Below are positions 12,806 through 12,840 of a stretch of DNA of 12,840 nt, piece after piece. This stretch comes from Oscillospiraceae bacterium (GTDB lineage: Bacteria; Bacillota; Clostridia; UBA1381). The position numbers and the translations under genes were made by a program. Position 1 is the stretch's first letter, and every line of letters begins with the position of its first letter. The stretch lies in the NCBI GenBank assembly GCA_020860985.1, contig JAJBTG010000145.1, positions 1 through 12,840 of the forward strand, read 5' to 3'. The notes below the pieces were generated by a model. It was not told where the DNA came from and searched no databases. It saw only the letters and a list, made by a program, of their open reading frames with translations.

Positions 12806-12834
12806 ATTATATCATGGAACCGGAAAAAACTCAA
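12806..12834 (-). promoter_or_regulatory. Sigma-A-type promoter of the minus-strand operon
   Basis: The minus strand has TTGAGT (12829-12834) as -35, exactly 17 nt, then a perfect TATAAT (12806-12811) as -10. Transcription would begin near 12799, giving a leader of about 30 nt with the ribosome binding site in it. The window ends at 12840, so upstream operators cannot be seen. Confidence 0.75.
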
Positions 12835-12840
12835 CTCTTT

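Noticed and set aside
1..12840. Mobile element, CRISPR array, tRNA or rRNA
   Set aside because: No transposase or integrase motif, terminal inverted repeat pair, short regularly spaced DNA repeat or RNA-gene-like fold was seen. The only repeats are coding repeats and the terminator hairpin.

Overview
The window looks like part of a Gram-positive, low-to-mid GC genome of the class Clostridia (Bacillota), probably a gut-type anaerobe. This rests on a surface protein ending in S-layer homology (SLH) repeats, an internal dockerin-like calcium-binding pair, MBG/YDG and bacterial Ig-like modules, two secreted proteins with a copper-amine-oxidase-N-terminal-like domain, strong AGGAGG-type ribosome binding sites and a consensus TATAAT promoter. 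No rRNA, tRNA, CRISPR array or recognisable mobile element is visible, so the genus cannot be fixed.

Positions 1 to about 10144 (+ strand) are one giant cell-surface gene whose start lies before the window. The visible part reads: InlB-type B-repeat; cadherin-like beta-sandwich region; DUF5011-like Ig domain; dockerin-like duplicated Ca2+ loops; possible cohesin-like fold; putative-Ig segment; seven tandem copies of a roughly 300-residue three-domain unit (2370-8666); a YDG-type domain; a beta-rich region; a Ser/Pro/Thr linker; and three SLH repeats. The main frame stops at 9392. The linker and SLH repeats continue in the -1 frame from a CCCC run at 9365-9368, so the gene as read is split by a one-base frameshift. 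With that base restored it would be one polypeptide of about 3,390 residues plus the missing N-terminus.

A perfect 15-bp hairpin with a T-run (10189-10222) separates this gene from a convergent two-gene minus-strand operon. Transcription of that operon starts from a sigma-A-like promoter near 12806-12834. It encodes a 430-residue secreted protein, then, 10 nt downstream, a 406-residue paralogue. Their N-terminal ectodomains have diverged strongly and are AT-rich. Their last ~98 residues are almost identical at the DNA level, including 191 identical bases, which suggests recent gene conversion or domain duplication.

Overall this is a cell-envelope locus: an S-layer-anchored giant repeat protein, probably adhesive or structural, beside two small exported proteins of unknown role. 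No enzymatic or defence system is evident. The points of most interest are the split giant gene, the seven-unit tri-domain array with one recurring cysteine per unit, a possibly uncatalogued domain in that array, and the homogenised C-termini of the paralogues.
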